64,000 nt of DNA from Pseudomonadota bacterium (GTDB lineage Bacteria > Pseudomonadota > Alphaproteobacteria > SP197), in the NCBI GenBank assembly GCA_039028155.1, contig JBCCIS010000011.1, positions 1 to 64,000 on the forward strand, read 5' to 3'. The translations under genes and the position numbers were made by a program. Below, piece by piece: positions 26,109 to 35,539 of this stretch (within the stretch, counting starts at the first letter, position 1; every line of letters starts with the position of its first letter). The notes beneath the pieces are model-generated. The model ran no database searches and was not told where the DNA came from. It saw only the letters and a program-made list of their open reading frames with translations.

Positions 26109-27134
26109 ATGCGCGAGGAACCGAAACTCTTCGGATCACAGGGCCGGCCCGAACCCCGTCTGACCAAGGACGTCAACCTGCTCGATGTCGAGCCGGAGGC
26201 AGAGGACGTCTATGAAGAAGAGCCCATCGATGAGGTCTACGAGGACGACGATGGCGAACGCCGGCGCATTCCGTTCAAGGTGCTGGCGGCCGTGGCAATC
26301 ATCGCGGCAATCGGCGCAGGCGCTCTTGGCGCGGCGATGTTCCTGGGCGTGACGGAGACGGCGCGCGAGCCCGTCGATGTACCGCTCATGACCGCCGACC
26401 CGACGCCCTATAGGGAGCGTCCCGAAGACCCCGGCGGACTAGAGGTGCCCTATCAGGACATCGAGGTCCTGGAGGCGATGGACGAAGACGAAGCCGGTGG
26501 CGAGAACTTCGAGGTCCTTCTGCCCGATCCGGAAGAACCGATGGCGCCGTCCGAGGTCGCCGAGGCTGAGACGATCGAGCCGGAGATACCGGTGATCGAC
26601 ATCGAGGATACGACGGCCGGCGGCGACATCGTCATTGAGGATACGCAAGGCGAGCTGGTCGGCACCGATACGGAAGCGCAGACTGTCGACATCGCGAGCT
26701 CGTTGCCGGTTCCGCCCCTGCCACCGGCCGCACCCGCCAAGCCCGGCGTCGCCACGGGTTCCGTAACGACACAAGAGACCACCGAGCCGAGCTCGACGGA
26801 CACGGGTGGCGAGCTCTCGTTCGATGATGTGGCAGCCAGTCTGGGCGGCGATGGCGCCCAGGCGTCCGCGCCGTCAGCTAGCGCTGTTGGCGGCACGAAG
26901 ATACAGATCGCCTCCTTTGGTTCGGAGGCCAAGGCCATGGAGGCGTGGACCAGTCTGCAGGCGCGCTTCCGCGATATCCTTGGCGCCTATCAGCCGGTGA
27001 TTGACGAGGCGGTGCTCAGCAACGGGACGTTCTATCGCTTGCAGGTTGGTCCGTTCGCGTCGGATACCGAGGCGCGCAGCGTGTGTGACAGCCTGAAGGT
27101 CCGTCAGGTCGAATGCATCATCGTGGCGCCTTGA
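26109..27134 (+). CDS. Inner-membrane SPOR-domain protein
   Basis: A 341-residue bitopic protein. A cytoplasmic acidic N-terminus (about 54 residues) precedes one membrane helix (residues 55-80, VLAAVAIIAAIGAGALGAAM). A long acidic, Pro-rich periplasmic linker follows, then a C-terminal SPOR domain from about residue 265 (KIQIASFGSEAKAMEAW through YRLQVGPFASDTEARSVC). SPOR domains bind denuded septal peptidoglycan, so a division or envelope role is likely. The gene order argS-SPOR-nagZ is common in the class. Confidence 0.88.
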   Translation: MREEPKLFGSQGRPEPRLTKDVNLLDVEPEAEDVYEEEPIDEVYEDDDGERRRIPFKVLAAVAIIAAIGAGALGAAMFLGVTETAREPVDVPLMTADPTPYRERPEDPGGLEVPYQDIEVLEAMDEDEAGGENFEVLLPDPEEPMAPSEVAEAETIEPEIPVIDIEDTTAGGDIVIEDTQGELVGTDTEAQTVDIASSLPVPPLPPAAPAKPGVATGSVTTQETTEPSSTDTGGELSFDDVAASLGGDGAQASAPSASAVGGTKIQIASFGSEAKAMEAWTSLQARFRDILGAYQPVIDEAVLSNGTFYRLQVGPFASDTEARSVCDSLKVRQVECIIVAP

Positions 27135-27141
27135 CGTCTTT

Positions 27142-28152
27142 ATGCCGAAAGCGCTGATCACGGATCTCGAGGGGCTGACCCTCAGCGATGCCGAAGCGCG
27201 CTGGCTCGAGGACGACGATCCACTCGGCATCATCCTGTTTGCGCGCAACATCGACACGCCCGAGCAGGTCGCAAAGCTGACCGGCGACTTCCGCGCCGTC
27301 GTCGGGCGCGATGACGCGCCGGTCATGGTCGATCAAGAAGGTGGCCGCGTCGCGCGCCTGCGCCAGCCGCACTTTTGGGACGGTGTCGCCGCCGGCAGAC
27401 TTGGCGCTCTGGCGGATGACGACGCGGCCGAAGCGGTGTTTTTGGCCAACCGCATCATGGCCGACGACATGGCCCGCTGCGGCATCGATGTCGACTGCGC
27501 ACCTTGCCTTGATCTCAGGCTCGCCGGTGCCGACAACGTCATCGGCGACCGCGCTTTCGACGCCGACCCCGAACGCGTCACGGTGCTGGGTCGCGCCGCT
27601 GCTGAAGGGCTGGCTGCCGGTGGCGTGCAACCGATCATCAAACACATGCCGGGTTACGGCCGGGTGCAGGCCGACCCGCACGTCAAGCTACCGGTCATCG
27701 ATGCTTCGCTGGAGGAACTCCAAGCCGCCGACCTCGTTCCGTTCAAGGCGCTGCGCGGTCAGGCCTGGGGCATGACGGCGCACGCGGTTTACAGCGCCAT
27801 CGATCCGGCCCGGCCGGCGACCCTGTCGCCGATCGTCATAAGCGAGGTCATTCGCGGCGCGATCGGTTTCGACGGCGTACTTGTCACCGATGCCCTGGAC
27901 ATGGAAGCGCTCTCCGGCAGCCATGCTGAACGCGCCATGCAGTGCCTGGAGGCCGGCTGCGATATCGCCATGCATTGCAACGCGCCGCTAGACGTGCGCC
28001 GCGCGGTCAGCGACGCCGTGCCGGATCTGAGCGGCGAAGCGAAGCGCCGGCTCTCCATCGCCGGCTCATCGAGACCTGCGCCGGCTTCGGGTTTCGATCG
28101 CGCCCAAGCGATTGACCGGCTGGGTTCGCTGATGGGCGAGGCGATTCACTGA
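27142..28152 (+). CDS. nagZ: Beta-N-acetylhexosaminidase NagZ
   Basis: A 336-residue glycoside hydrolase family 3 enzyme that trims GlcNAc from muropeptides during peptidoglycan recycling. The KHMPGYG motif (Lys167-His168) and the mobile-loop dyad in QADPHVKLP (Asp178, His180) are present; the nucleophile is Asp250 in LVTDALDMEAL. No signal peptide, so it is cytoplasmic. It is 7 nt after the SPOR gene, and its TGA overlaps the ATG of the next gene (TGATG). Confidence 0.94.
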   Translation: MPKALITDLEGLTLSDAEARWLEDDDPLGIILFARNIDTPEQVAKLTGDFRAVVGRDDAPVMVDQEGGRVARLRQPHFWDGVAAGRLGALADDDAAEAVFLANRIMADDMARCGIDVDCAPCLDLRLAGADNVIGDRAFDADPERVTVLGRAAAEGLAAGGVQPIIKHMPGYGRVQADPHVKLPVIDASLEELQAADLVPFKALRGQAWGMTAHAVYSAIDPARPATLSPIVISEVIRGAIGFDGVLVTDALDMEALSGSHAERAMQCLEAGCDIAMHCNAPLDVRRAVSDAVPDLSGEAKRRLSIAGSSRPAPASGFDRAQAIDRLGSLMGEAIH

Positions 28153-28847
28153 TGGGCGACATCACGGGTATCCTCTACACGATCTCTGTCTGGCTTATCC
28201 CAGCCATCACGGCGATCACGCTGCACGAGGCCGCCCATGGCTGGGTCGCTTTGAAACTCGGCGACGACACGGCTCAGCGGATGGGGCGTGTCACGTTTAA
28301 CCCGATCAGCCATATCGACCCGTTCGGTACGATCCTGCTGCCAGGTATGCTCCTGCTGGCCGGCGCGCCGTTTCTGTTCGGTTACGCCAAACCGGTGCCG
28401 GTCAACTTCGCCCGCCTGCGGCAGCCCAAGCGCGACATGATATGGGTCGCCATGGCTGGCCCCGGGATCAATATCGCCATGGCGTTCGCGGCAGCGTTGC
28501 TGTTTCACCTGGTGCCGCTCCTGCCGGCCGGCGGCGGCCAAGAGTGGGTGATAAGAAATCTGCAAAATGCCTTTCTTCTCAATATCATACTGGCCGTTTT
28601 TAACATGTTGCCGCTGCCGCCGCTCGATGGGAGCCGCGTGGTGGCCGGTCTGCTGCCGACCGCGCAGGCGCGCGAATACCTGAAACTCGAGCGTTACGGC
28701 CTCTTCATTCTGATCGCGCTCCTGGCACTACCGCCTTTGATCGGGGGGCAGTTGGGGATCGATCTGAATATTCTTCGATGGATTCTCTTGCCGCCGGTCG
28801 ACTTTGTGAGCGATATCCTTATTCGTGCGGCGGGGTTAAGCGGTTGA
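28152..28847 (+). CDS. Site-2-protease-family membrane metalloprotease (M50B)
   Basis: A 231-residue polytopic protein with HEXXH (HEAAH, residues 25-29) in helix 1-2 and the third zinc ligand in NMLPLPPLDGSRV (Asp159). It lacks the PDZ domain of RseP, so it belongs to the compact FtsH-independent S2P group. These cleave transmembrane substrates inside the bilayer; the substrate is unknown. Start codon overlaps the nagZ stop by one base and its own stop overlaps the scpA start, so the three are probably translationally coupled. Confidence 0.9.
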   Translation: MGDITGILYTISVWLIPAITAITLHEAAHGWVALKLGDDTAQRMGRVTFNPISHIDPFGTILLPGMLLLAGAPFLFGYAKPVPVNFARLRQPKRDMIWVAMAGPGINIAMAFAAALLFHLVPLLPAGGGQEWVIRNLQNAFLLNIILAVFNMLPLPPLDGSRVVAGLLPTAQAREYLKLERYGLFILIALLALPPLIGGQLGIDLNILRWILLPPVDFVSDILIRAAGLSG

Positions 28848-29671
28848 CGACAGTAGAGCAGGAAACCGAGCAGGCGGTGGTTCAGGAGGCTTTTGAAGAC
28901 CCCTGGCCCGGCCAGCGGGAGGTGCCGGGGGCGTCAGGCGCCTTCATTGTCGATCTCGGCGGGTTCGAGGGCCCGCTCGACGTTCTGCTGTCGCTCGCCC
29001 GCCAGCAGAAGGTCGACCTTACCCAGATCTCGATCCTGCAACTGGCCGACCAATACCTCGCCTTCATCGCCAAGGCCCAAGGCATCCGGCTCGATCTGGC
29101 GGCCGACTATCTGGTGATGGCGGCGTGGCTCGCCTACCTCAAATCCCGGCTCTTGCTGCCGGAGGAAGAAGAGGAAGAGCCCAGCCCTGAGTTGATGGCC
29201 GAGGCGCTGCAGTTTCATCTGCGCCGCCTGGAAGCGATCCGTGACAGCGCGCGGCTTTTGCTGCAGCGCCCGCAACTGGGCAGCGAAGTCTTCCGCTGCG
29301 GCAACGCCGAAGGATTGCCGGTCGAGATCGAGTGGACGTGGGATGCCAATCTCTACGAGTTGCTGCGCGCCTATACGACCCACGAACAGAGAAAAGGCGG
29401 GCGCGACTATCGGCCTGCGCCGGTCACGCTTCACTCCATGGAGGATGCGCTGTTGCGGCTGACCAAGCTGGTCGGACACCTGCCGGATTGGCAGGACATG
29501 TTCGCCCTGCTGCCGGCCGAGATTAAAGACAGCCTCGTCTATCGTTCCGCCGTGTCGTCGACCTTTGCGGCCAGCCTGGAGCTCGCGCGCCAGGGTCGTA
29601 TTCAGCTCAGGCAAAGCGGCACGTTCTCGACGATCGAGGTGCGCTCGCCGGAAGGCGAGGGGGCGTCATGA
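28844..29671 (+). CDS. scpA: Segregation and condensation protein A
   Basis: A 275-residue kleisin of the SMC-ScpAB condensin. The N-terminal kleisin segment FIVDLGGFEGPLDVLLSLAR and the helix that binds the Smc neck are clear, followed by LTQISILQLADQYLAFI and an acidic linker. The C-terminal winged-helix part ends IQLRQSGTFSTIEV. I use a TTG start at 28844 that overlaps the preceding TGA (TTGA), because the frame contains no suitable ATG before the conserved region; a GTG downstream is an alternative. scpB overlaps it by 4 nt. Confidence 0.93.
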   Translation: MTTVEQETEQAVVQEAFEDPWPGQREVPGASGAFIVDLGGFEGPLDVLLSLARQQKVDLTQISILQLADQYLAFIAKAQGIRLDLAADYLVMAAWLAYLKSRLLLPEEEEEEPSPELMAEALQFHLRRLEAIRDSARLLLQRPQLGSEVFRCGNAEGLPVEIEWTWDANLYELLRAYTTHEQRKGGRDYRPAPVTLHSMEDALLRLTKLVGHLPDWQDMFALLPAEIKDSLVYRSAVSSTFAASLELARQGRIQLRQSGTFSTIEVRSPEGEGAS

Positions 29672-30294
29672 ACGAACCGGATCTCAATCTTCGCATTGTC
29701 GAGGCGCTGTTGTTCGCCTCGCCGGAGCCGGTTTCGGAGGAGCAGATCGCCGAGCGATTGCCGTCGAAAGCCGACGTGCCGGCCTTGTTGGGCGAACTCT
29801 CATCTCACTACAGCGGCCGTGGCGTCGCGCCGACCAAGATCGGCGGCAAGTGGAGTTTCCGCACCGCCGAAGACATCGGTCCGCGCCTGAAGATCAAGAT
29901 CAAGCGCACCCGACGATTGTCACGCGCCGCGCTCGAAACGCTCTCGATCATCGCGTTGCACCAACCGATCACCCGCGCCGAGATCGAGGAAATCCGCGGC
30001 GTCGGCCTTTCCAAGGGCACCATCGACCTGTTGCTGGAGATTGGCTGGATTCGCCCCGGTGGGCGCAAGCGCACACCCGGACGCCCCCTTCAGTGGCGTA
30101 CCAGCGACGAGTTCCTGCAGCACTTCGGTCTGGAATCCCTCGACGACCTGCCGGGCCGCGAGGAGATGAAGGCGTCGGGGTTGCTTGATCCCCGACCGGA
30201 CCTTCCGCCGGTGGGACGTCTCAAGGACCACGAGGACGCCTTGGCCGGCGACGACGATGACGACGACGACGAGAACGGCGGCGACGAAGACTAG
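29668..30294 (+). CDS. scpB: Segregation and condensation protein B
   Basis: A 208-residue ScpB with tandem winged helices. It opens LRIVEALLFASPEPVSEEQI and contains the second-domain signature LETLSIIALHQPITRAEIEEIRGV. A highly acidic C-terminal tail (multiple Asp) follows. It pairs with ScpA and Smc in chromosome segregation. Start ATG overlaps the scpA stop (ATGA). Here tatA, commonly the next gene in this class, is displaced by about 2 kb. Confidence 0.94.
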   Translation: MNEPDLNLRIVEALLFASPEPVSEEQIAERLPSKADVPALLGELSSHYSGRGVAPTKIGGKWSFRTAEDIGPRLKIKIKRTRRLSRAALETLSIIALHQPITRAEIEEIRGVGLSKGTIDLLLEIGWIRPGGRKRTPGRPLQWRTSDEFLQHFGLESLDDLPGREEMKASGLLDPRPDLPPVGRLKDHEDALAGDDDDDDDENGGDED

Positions 30295-30297
30295 TCC

Positions 30298-31017
30298 CTA
30301 GTCGCGCGCCGTCACCGCCGCGACGACCTCATCCAGTGTGTAGACCTTGAGGTCCGGCTCCAGTTCGTCGGTTGCCATCGTCATGCCGCGTTCGGGCCTA
30401 TCGCCGACACGGTCAAGCCAGACACAGGCAAGGCCCAGTTTGTGACAGGGCGCGATGTCGTGGAACTGGCTTTGCGCGACGTGCAGCCAATTGCGCTGGT
30501 CGATACCTCGCGCTTCAAGTTCGCCAGCCATCTTGCGGAAGAGCGCGAGGTCGGGTTTGTAAGTCTCCACGTCATCAGCCGTGACGATGATGTCGATTTG
30601 ACCGTCGAGGCGTTCGGCATGAACCCTCGCGAAACTCTGGTTGTCGACGTTCGACATGACACCGAGGGCCGCGCCTTGTTTCAAGGTGTGGAGGCCAGCC
30701 ACCGTATCGTCAAAGGCTGGCCAGTCCGGCACGCTCGCCGCGAAGGCGGCGGCACTTTCGCGAGTGCGGTCGACACCGTGGTCGGCGGCCAAATCGAGAA
30801 AGGCATCGTGCAGGACGGTGCGGTATGACTTGAAGGGTTTTGCGGCCTGGTGGCGGCGCTGGGCGACGGCAAACTCCGTCGTCAGCTTGTCGGCGCTGGC
30901 GGCCACGTCTTGATCGGCGGCCCAATGTTCCAGGATCTCGCCGATCCCTCGGTTCCAATCGATCAGCGTGCCGAAACAGTCGAAGGTGATAGCTTCTATT
31001 TGTTGCGGCAGCGGCAT
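30298..31017 (-). CDS. HAD-superfamily hydrolase, haloacid-dehalogenase type II-like
   Basis: A 239-residue Rossmann-like hydrolase. Motif I ITFDCFGTLIDWN places the nucleophile Asp13; motif II is VMSNVDN, and motif III/IV include KPDLALF and HVAQSQFHDIAP. It resembles 2-haloacid dehalogenases and related phosphatases; real substrate unknown. Start ATG 31017 is chosen because AGGA lies 6 nt upstream; the TTG at 31035 adds six residues. The gene converges on scpB with 3 nt between stops. Confidence 0.82.
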   Translation of the reverse strand: MPLPQQIEAITFDCFGTLIDWNRGIGEILEHWAADQDVAASADKLTTEFAVAQRRHQAAKPFKSYRTVLHDAFLDLAADHGVDRTRESAAAFAASVPDWPAFDDTVAGLHTLKQGAALGVMSNVDNQSFARVHAERLDGQIDIIVTADDVETYKPDLALFRKMAGELEARGIDQRNWLHVAQSQFHDIAPCHKLGLACVWLDRVGDRPERGMTMATDELEPDLKVYTLDEVVAAVTARD

Positions 31018-31156
31018 GGCGTGTCCTGGTAGCAATGGTGGTTTTGGCGGGCGCCAACCGTAGACGGCATGGCCGGAACCGTCATCCTCCGCCGTTGTTG
31101 CAATTGAGAATAGTTCACATCACATTGCCTTAACCAACAACCGCATCCAGGCGCCG

Positions 31157-32221
31157 ATGACCGGTCTTGCTTTTCGCCATGTCAGCCATCGTTATGGTGA
31201 CGTTGCGGCCCTGACGGAGTTGACCTTTGACATCGACGACGGCGAGGTTTGTTGCCTGATCGGTCCGTCAGGCTGCGGTAAGACAACAGCGCTGCGCATC
31301 GCGGCTGGCCTGGAGACCTTGCAGGAAGGCGAGGTTCAGATCGGCGATCGTATCGTGGCGGGCCCCGGCATCCATGTACCGCCGGAAAAACGCTGCGTTG
31401 GGCTGGTCTTCCAGGATTTCGCGTTGTTTCCACATATGACCGTCGCCGACAACGTCGCATTTGGCCTGCGCGGGCGCGACAGCGCGACCCGCCAGCGTCT
31501 GGTCGGAGAGTATCTGGACCTCGTCGGTTTAGACGGGTACGCCGACAAGTACCCGCATATGTTGTCGGGCGGAGAACAGCAGCGGGTCGCGCTGGCGCGA
31601 GCGCTGGCGCCGCAACCTGGTGTGATCTTGCTGGACGAACCGTTCTCGGGGTTGGACGTGCGCCTACGCGAGGAAGTGCGCGAAGAAACCCTTGCCATTC
31701 TGCGGCGCGCGGGCGCGACGGCGCTTGTCGTGACGCACGACGCCGAAGAAGCCATGTACATGGGCGATCGCATCGCCCTCTTGCACGATGGCCACCTGGT
31801 CCAGCTAGGCCCGCCACATGATGTCTATCGCCAGCCGAATTCGGCGTTCGTCGCCAAGTTCTTAGGCGACGTCAACTGGCTACATGGCATCGTCACCGAC
31901 GGCATCGCCAGCTCTGCCGTTGGCCCTGTGGCAGCCGCGGGCATGAGCAATGGCGAGCGAGTTGATGTGTTGATACGCCCGGAGGGGTTGCATCTTTGCC
32001 GCGAGGCCGGTGCGGGAGGATGCGAGGCCAGGGTGGTTTCCAACCATCTGTTGGGTCACAGCAGCCTGGTCATCCTGAAACTCGACGAGGGTCAGGAGGT
32101 GCGTGCCCGGATCGCTGGCGACAAGCCGCCCGCGCCCGGGGATGACGTGAGGATTCGCATCAATGACGATGCGGTTTTTGTCTTCCCCTGTGCCGTCCAG
32201 GAGACCCAGAACGCGGGCTGA
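31157..32221 (+). CDS. ABC transporter ATP-binding protein, Fe3+/spermidine (FbpC/PotA) type
   Basis: A 354-residue ATPase. Walker A GPSGCGKTTALR, Q-loop VFQDFALFPHMTV, signature LSGGEQQRVALARAL, Walker B VILLDEPFSGLD and switch His in VVTHDAEEAM are all intact. A TOBE-type C-terminal domain extends to residue 354, as in CUT1/POPT importers. No permease or binding-protein gene is nearby, so it may serve a transporter encoded elsewhere, for example the PotD-like protein at 53146. Confidence 0.88.
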   Translation: MTGLAFRHVSHRYGDVAALTELTFDIDDGEVCCLIGPSGCGKTTALRIAAGLETLQEGEVQIGDRIVAGPGIHVPPEKRCVGLVFQDFALFPHMTVADNVAFGLRGRDSATRQRLVGEYLDLVGLDGYADKYPHMLSGGEQQRVALARALAPQPGVILLDEPFSGLDVRLREEVREETLAILRRAGATALVVTHDAEEAMYMGDRIALLHDGHLVQLGPPHDVYRQPNSAFVAKFLGDVNWLHGIVTDGIASSAVGPVAAAGMSNGERVDVLIRPEGLHLCREAGAGGCEARVVSNHLLGHSSLVILKLDEGQEVRARIAGDKPPAPGDDVRIRINDDAVFVFPCAVQETQNAG

Positions 32222-32386
32222 TGGCGACCACAAATCCGCCTGATTGGGGGCTAGAATGCGATCAACCGGGCAAGCGATAGCGCAGATTTGCTCTGGCAGC
32301 CCCGGATCAAGATCTATATATCGGATCAAACGCCGTTCGGGCTCTGGCCCGTGGGCGCCTGAATCGGGAGTGAAAAAGAGGCACTA

Positions 32387-32644
32387 ATGGGTACCTTTAG
32401 CATCTGGCACTGGCTCATCGTGCTGGTCATCGTCCTGCTTCTGTTCGGCCGTGACCGAATTCCGAAACTTGCCGGCGACCTCGCCAAGGGCATCAAGGAA
32501 TTCAAGACCGGCATGAAGGACGAAGACAAGGACAAGGCGGACGCCGCCAAGACCGTCAGCGAAGAGCCGCCGACCATCGAAGGCTCGGCCACCACGAACA
32601 ACGCCGCTTCGGACGATACGGCCAAAGATAAGAACGTCGCCTAA
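32387..32644 (+). CDS. tatA: Sec-independent translocase subunit TatA
   Basis: An 85-residue protein with an N-terminal membrane helix ([15 protein letters not shown], residues 7-21), the [20 protein letters not shown] amphipathic helix, and an acidic, unstructured tail. TatA multimers form the pore for folded proteins. AAGAGGCACTA precedes the ATG. tatB follows after 26 nt. Confidence 0.95.
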   Translation: MGTFSIWHWLIVLVIVLLLFGRDRIPKLAGDLAKGIKEFKTGMKDEDKDKADAAKTVSEEPPTIEGSATTNNAASDDTAKDKNVA

Positions 32645-32670
32645 GACGCTTTTTTTGAGGCGCACCTGCC

Positions 32671-33186
32671 ATGTTGGACATCGGATGGTTCGAAATGGCG
32701 GTGGTCGGCATTTTGCTGCTGGTCGTCGTCGGACCGAAGGACCTGCCCAAGGTTCTTCGAACCGTGGGCTATTGGACGGGCAAGGCCCGTTCGATGGCGC
32801 GCGAGTTCCAACGCAGCCTCGACCAGTATGTCAAGGAAGCCGAACTGGAAGACGTCAAGAAGGGGGTCGACAAGCTGAATGTGCGTAAGACCATTCAGAA
32901 CACCATCGACCCCAAGGGCGCGATCAAGAAAGAACTGAGCGAGACCGACAAGGCGCTGCGCCAATCGCCCAACAAGGCGAATGGCGCTGCGGCTTCGGCG
33001 GCTGACGACGTTGATCCGACGACGCCGGAGCCGAAGTCTGAGACCCCAAGTGACCCGGCGCCTGAGCCGGAGACGACCGTTAAAACACCAAGCGTCACGG
33101 GAACGGCGAGCGAGGCGAAGCCCGCGAACGGCGCCGACCAAGGCGGCGAGGAGCCGCGAAAGGCTCAGGCGGGCGGCGCGCGGTGA
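32671..33186 (+). CDS. tatB: Sec-independent translocase subunit TatB
   Basis: A 171-residue TatB. The membrane helix is MLDIGWFEMAVVGILLLVVV, followed by the conserved GPKDLPKVLRTVGYWTGKAR amphipathic helix and a long charged tail rich in Ala, Pro and Glu. With TatC it forms the signal-peptide receptor. Its TGA overlaps the GTG start of tatC. Confidence 0.95.
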   Translation: MLDIGWFEMAVVGILLLVVVGPKDLPKVLRTVGYWTGKARSMAREFQRSLDQYVKEAELEDVKKGVDKLNVRKTIQNTIDPKGAIKKELSETDKALRQSPNKANGAAASAADDVDPTTPEPKSETPSDPAPEPETTVKTPSVTGTASEAKPANGADQGGEEPRKAQAGGAR

Positions 33187-34172
33187 TCCGCGATATCGAC
33201 AACACCAAGCAACCGCTTCTGGAGCATCTGGTCGAGCTCCGGCAACGGCTGGTCAGAAGCGCGATCGTTATCGTGATCGCGTTCCTGCCGTGTTTCTATT
33301 TCGCCCAGGACATCTACAACTTCCTCGCCATGCCGCTCTACGATGTCGTCGTTAAGAGTTCGTGCCAAGAGCCTGGCGTCGTCGAGTGGGTCGACAGTCT
33401 GCTGGTCGAGCATTTCAACTTCGGCATCCTGGACGAAGCCGAAAGGAATGCGACGCCCCAGGACCTCGCCAACTGCGAGGAGATCCAGGAACAGTCATTC
33501 CGCATCATCTTCACCGGCCCGGCCGAGGCGTTTCTGACCTTGGTCAAGGTCGGGTTCTTCGCCTCGCTCTGTATATCGTTGCCGATGATCGTGTTGCAGC
33601 TTTGGGGATTTGTGGCGCCCGGTCTTTATCTCAAAGAGAAGAAGGTCGTTCTGCCGTTCATGTTCTTCTTCCCGCTGCTGTTCCTGATGGGCGCGGCGAT
33701 GGTGTACTACGCCTTCTTCCCGGTCGCGTTGGAGTTCCTGCTGAGTTTCCAGCAGGACGCCGGTCCCGATCAGTTGCAGATCGACGCCGAGTTCCGAATA
33801 AGCGAGTACTTCAATCTGCTGCTGAAGCTGATTTTCGCTTTCGGCGTCAGTTTCCAGTTGCCGTTGATCATCTATTTCCTGGCCCGCGTCGGCGCGACAT
33901 CCAGCAAGGGCCTACGCGAGAAGCGCAAGTACGCCATTGTTGGCGTGTTCGTTCTGGCCGCCGTCATCACGCCGCCGGATCCGTTCAGCCAGCTTGGTTT
34001 GGCGCTCCCCTTGATCCTGCTCTACGAGATCTCGATCTGGGTCGCGGGCATCGTCGAACGCCGGCGTGGTGAAGCGATGGGTGAGGGCGACGACCCCGAT
34101 GGCGGCGACGATGATGCGGCCGACGTCGATGACGATTTCATCGAGGAAACCGACTTCAATCCGACACGCTGA
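33183..34172 (+). CDS. tatC: Sec-independent translocase subunit TatC
   Basis: A 329-residue polytopic protein with the conserved N-terminus QPLLEHLVELRQRL, the FTGPAEAFLTLVKVGFFASL stretch, and six hydrophobic helices. It starts with GTG 33183, overlapping tatB (GTGA). The chain is longer than the about 260-residue E. coli protein, partly because of an insertion after helix 1 and an acidic C-terminal tail. At least one gene in the window, the PotD-like protein, has a plausible Tat signal. Confidence 0.95.
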   Translation: MIRDIDNTKQPLLEHLVELRQRLVRSAIVIVIAFLPCFYFAQDIYNFLAMPLYDVVVKSSCQEPGVVEWVDSLLVEHFNFGILDEAERNATPQDLANCEEIQEQSFRIIFTGPAEAFLTLVKVGFFASLCISLPMIVLQLWGFVAPGLYLKEKKVVLPFMFFFPLLFLMGAAMVYYAFFPVALEFLLSFQQDAGPDQLQIDAEFRISEYFNLLLKLIFAFGVSFQLPLIIYFLARVGATSSKGLREKRKYAIVGVFVLAAVITPPDPFSQLGLALPLILLYEISIWVAGIVERRRGEAMGEGDDPDGGDDDAADVDDDFIEETDFNPTR

Positions 34173-34217
34173 CGGCTCTGATAAGGCCGCACAGTTTGTG
34201 GACCCCGACGTGTAGGA

Positions 34218-34231
34218 GCCCTATATAGGGC
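34218..34231. promoter_or_regulatory. Palindrome in the serS leader region
   Basis: GCCCTATATAGGGC is a perfect 14-nt palindrome 26 nt before the serS ATG. Its TATATA core could also be a -10 element. No matching -35 hexamer with a 16-18 nt spacer is convincing. Confidence 0.4.
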
Positions 34232-34256
34232 GCCGTTTCAAACACGGATCGGAAAG

Positions 34257-35534
34257 ATGCACGACATTGCCTGGATCCGGGATAACCCGGAGGCCTTTGA
34301 CAAAGGCTGCGCGGCGCGGGGCCTTGACCCTCACGCCGCGCGGATTCTCGACCTTGACCGCCAGGTGCGCGCGGCCAAGACGTCGCTGCAGGAAATCCAG
34401 CAACGGCGCAACGAGTTGTCGAAGCAGATTGGCCAGGCAAAGTCGTCCGGCGCCGATGCCAGCGAAGCGATCGCCGAGGTCGGTACGCTGAAGGACGCCA
34501 TGAAGGCGGCGGAAGACGATGAGCGTACGGCGGCTGACGCGCTCGACACTCTGCTTGCCGGCATTCCCAATATTCCAGACGCCGACACGCCGATCGGCGC
34601 CGACGAGAGCGACAACGTCGAGATCCGCCGCTGGGGCGACCCACGCAACTTTGCGTTTGAACCCAAGCAGCATGACGAGATCGGTGAGGCGCTCGGCCAG
34701 ATGGACTTCGAGACGGCGGCCGAACTCTCCGGTTCCCGCTTCGTCGTCCTGACGGACCAGTTGGCGCGTCTTGAAAAGGCGCTCGCGCTCTTCATGCTCG
34801 ATGTGCACACGCAGGAGTTCGGCTATCGCGAAGCCTCCACGCCGCTGTTGGTGCGTCCCGAGGTCGCTTATGGCACCGGCAACCTGCCGAAGTTCGAGGA
34901 CGACCTGTTCAAGACGACCGACGGGCGCTACCTGATCCCGACATCGGAAATGACGCTGACCAACTTGGTGCGCGAAAAGATCGTCGACGAGGGGGCCTTG
35001 CCGTTCCGCTATACCGCCCTCACGCCGTGTTTCCGCTCGGAAGCGGGCGCGGCCGGCAAGGACACGCGCGGCATGATCCGCCAGCATCAGTTCTGGAAGG
35101 TCGAATTGGTCAGCATTACCGCGCCCGACCAGTCCGAAGCCGAACACGAGCGTATGACAAGCTGCGCGGAAGTCATCCTGCAGCGGCTGGGGCTGCCCTA
35201 TCGCGTTGTTGTGCTGGCGACCGGCGATATCGGGTTTTCGGCGCGCAAGACCTATGACCTGGAAGTCTGGCTGCCGGGTCAGCAGGCCTATCGCGAGATT
35301 TCGAGCTGCTCTAACTGCGGAGATTTCCAGGCCCGACGCATGATGGCGCGGTTCCGCCCGGAAGGTGAGAAACGAACCCGTTTCGTCCACACCCTCAATG
35401 GGTCGGGCGTCGCTGTCGGCCGCGCCTTGATCGCGATCCTGGAGAACTACCAGGAGGAAGATGGCTCCGTAACGGTGCCGGAGGTCCTGCAGCCTTACAT
35501 GGCTGGCCGCGACCGGATCGAGAAGGTCGCCTAG
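34257..35534 (+). CDS. serS: Serine--tRNA ligase
   Basis: A 425-residue class II synthetase. The N-terminal coiled-coil arm that grips the long variable arm of tRNA-Ser spans about residues 30-105. Class II motifs follow: [24 protein letters not shown] (motif 2 region) and the C-terminal [20 protein letters not shown] (motif 3). Length is standard. surE starts 5 nt after its stop. Confidence 0.97.
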   Translation: MHDIAWIRDNPEAFDKGCAARGLDPHAARILDLDRQVRAAKTSLQEIQQRRNELSKQIGQAKSSGADASEAIAEVGTLKDAMKAAEDDERTAADALDTLLAGIPNIPDADTPIGADESDNVEIRRWGDPRNFAFEPKQHDEIGEALGQMDFETAAELSGSRFVVLTDQLARLEKALALFMLDVHTQEFGYREASTPLLVRPEVAYGTGNLPKFEDDLFKTTDGRYLIPTSEMTLTNLVREKIVDEGALPFRYTALTPCFRSEAGAAGKDTRGMIRQHQFWKVELVSITAPDQSEAEHERMTSCAEVILQRLGLPYRVVVLATGDIGFSARKTYDLEVWLPGQQAYREISSCSNCGDFQARRMMARFRPEGEKRTRFVHTLNGSGVAVGRALIAILENYQEEDGSVTVPEVLQPYMAGRDRIEKVA

Positions 35535-35539
35535 CCCGC

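Noticed and set aside
32288-32320. Promoter upstream of tatA (TTGCTC and TATATA)
   Set aside because: Spacing to the TATATA is 21 nt; the 17-nt alternative GATCTA is too weak.
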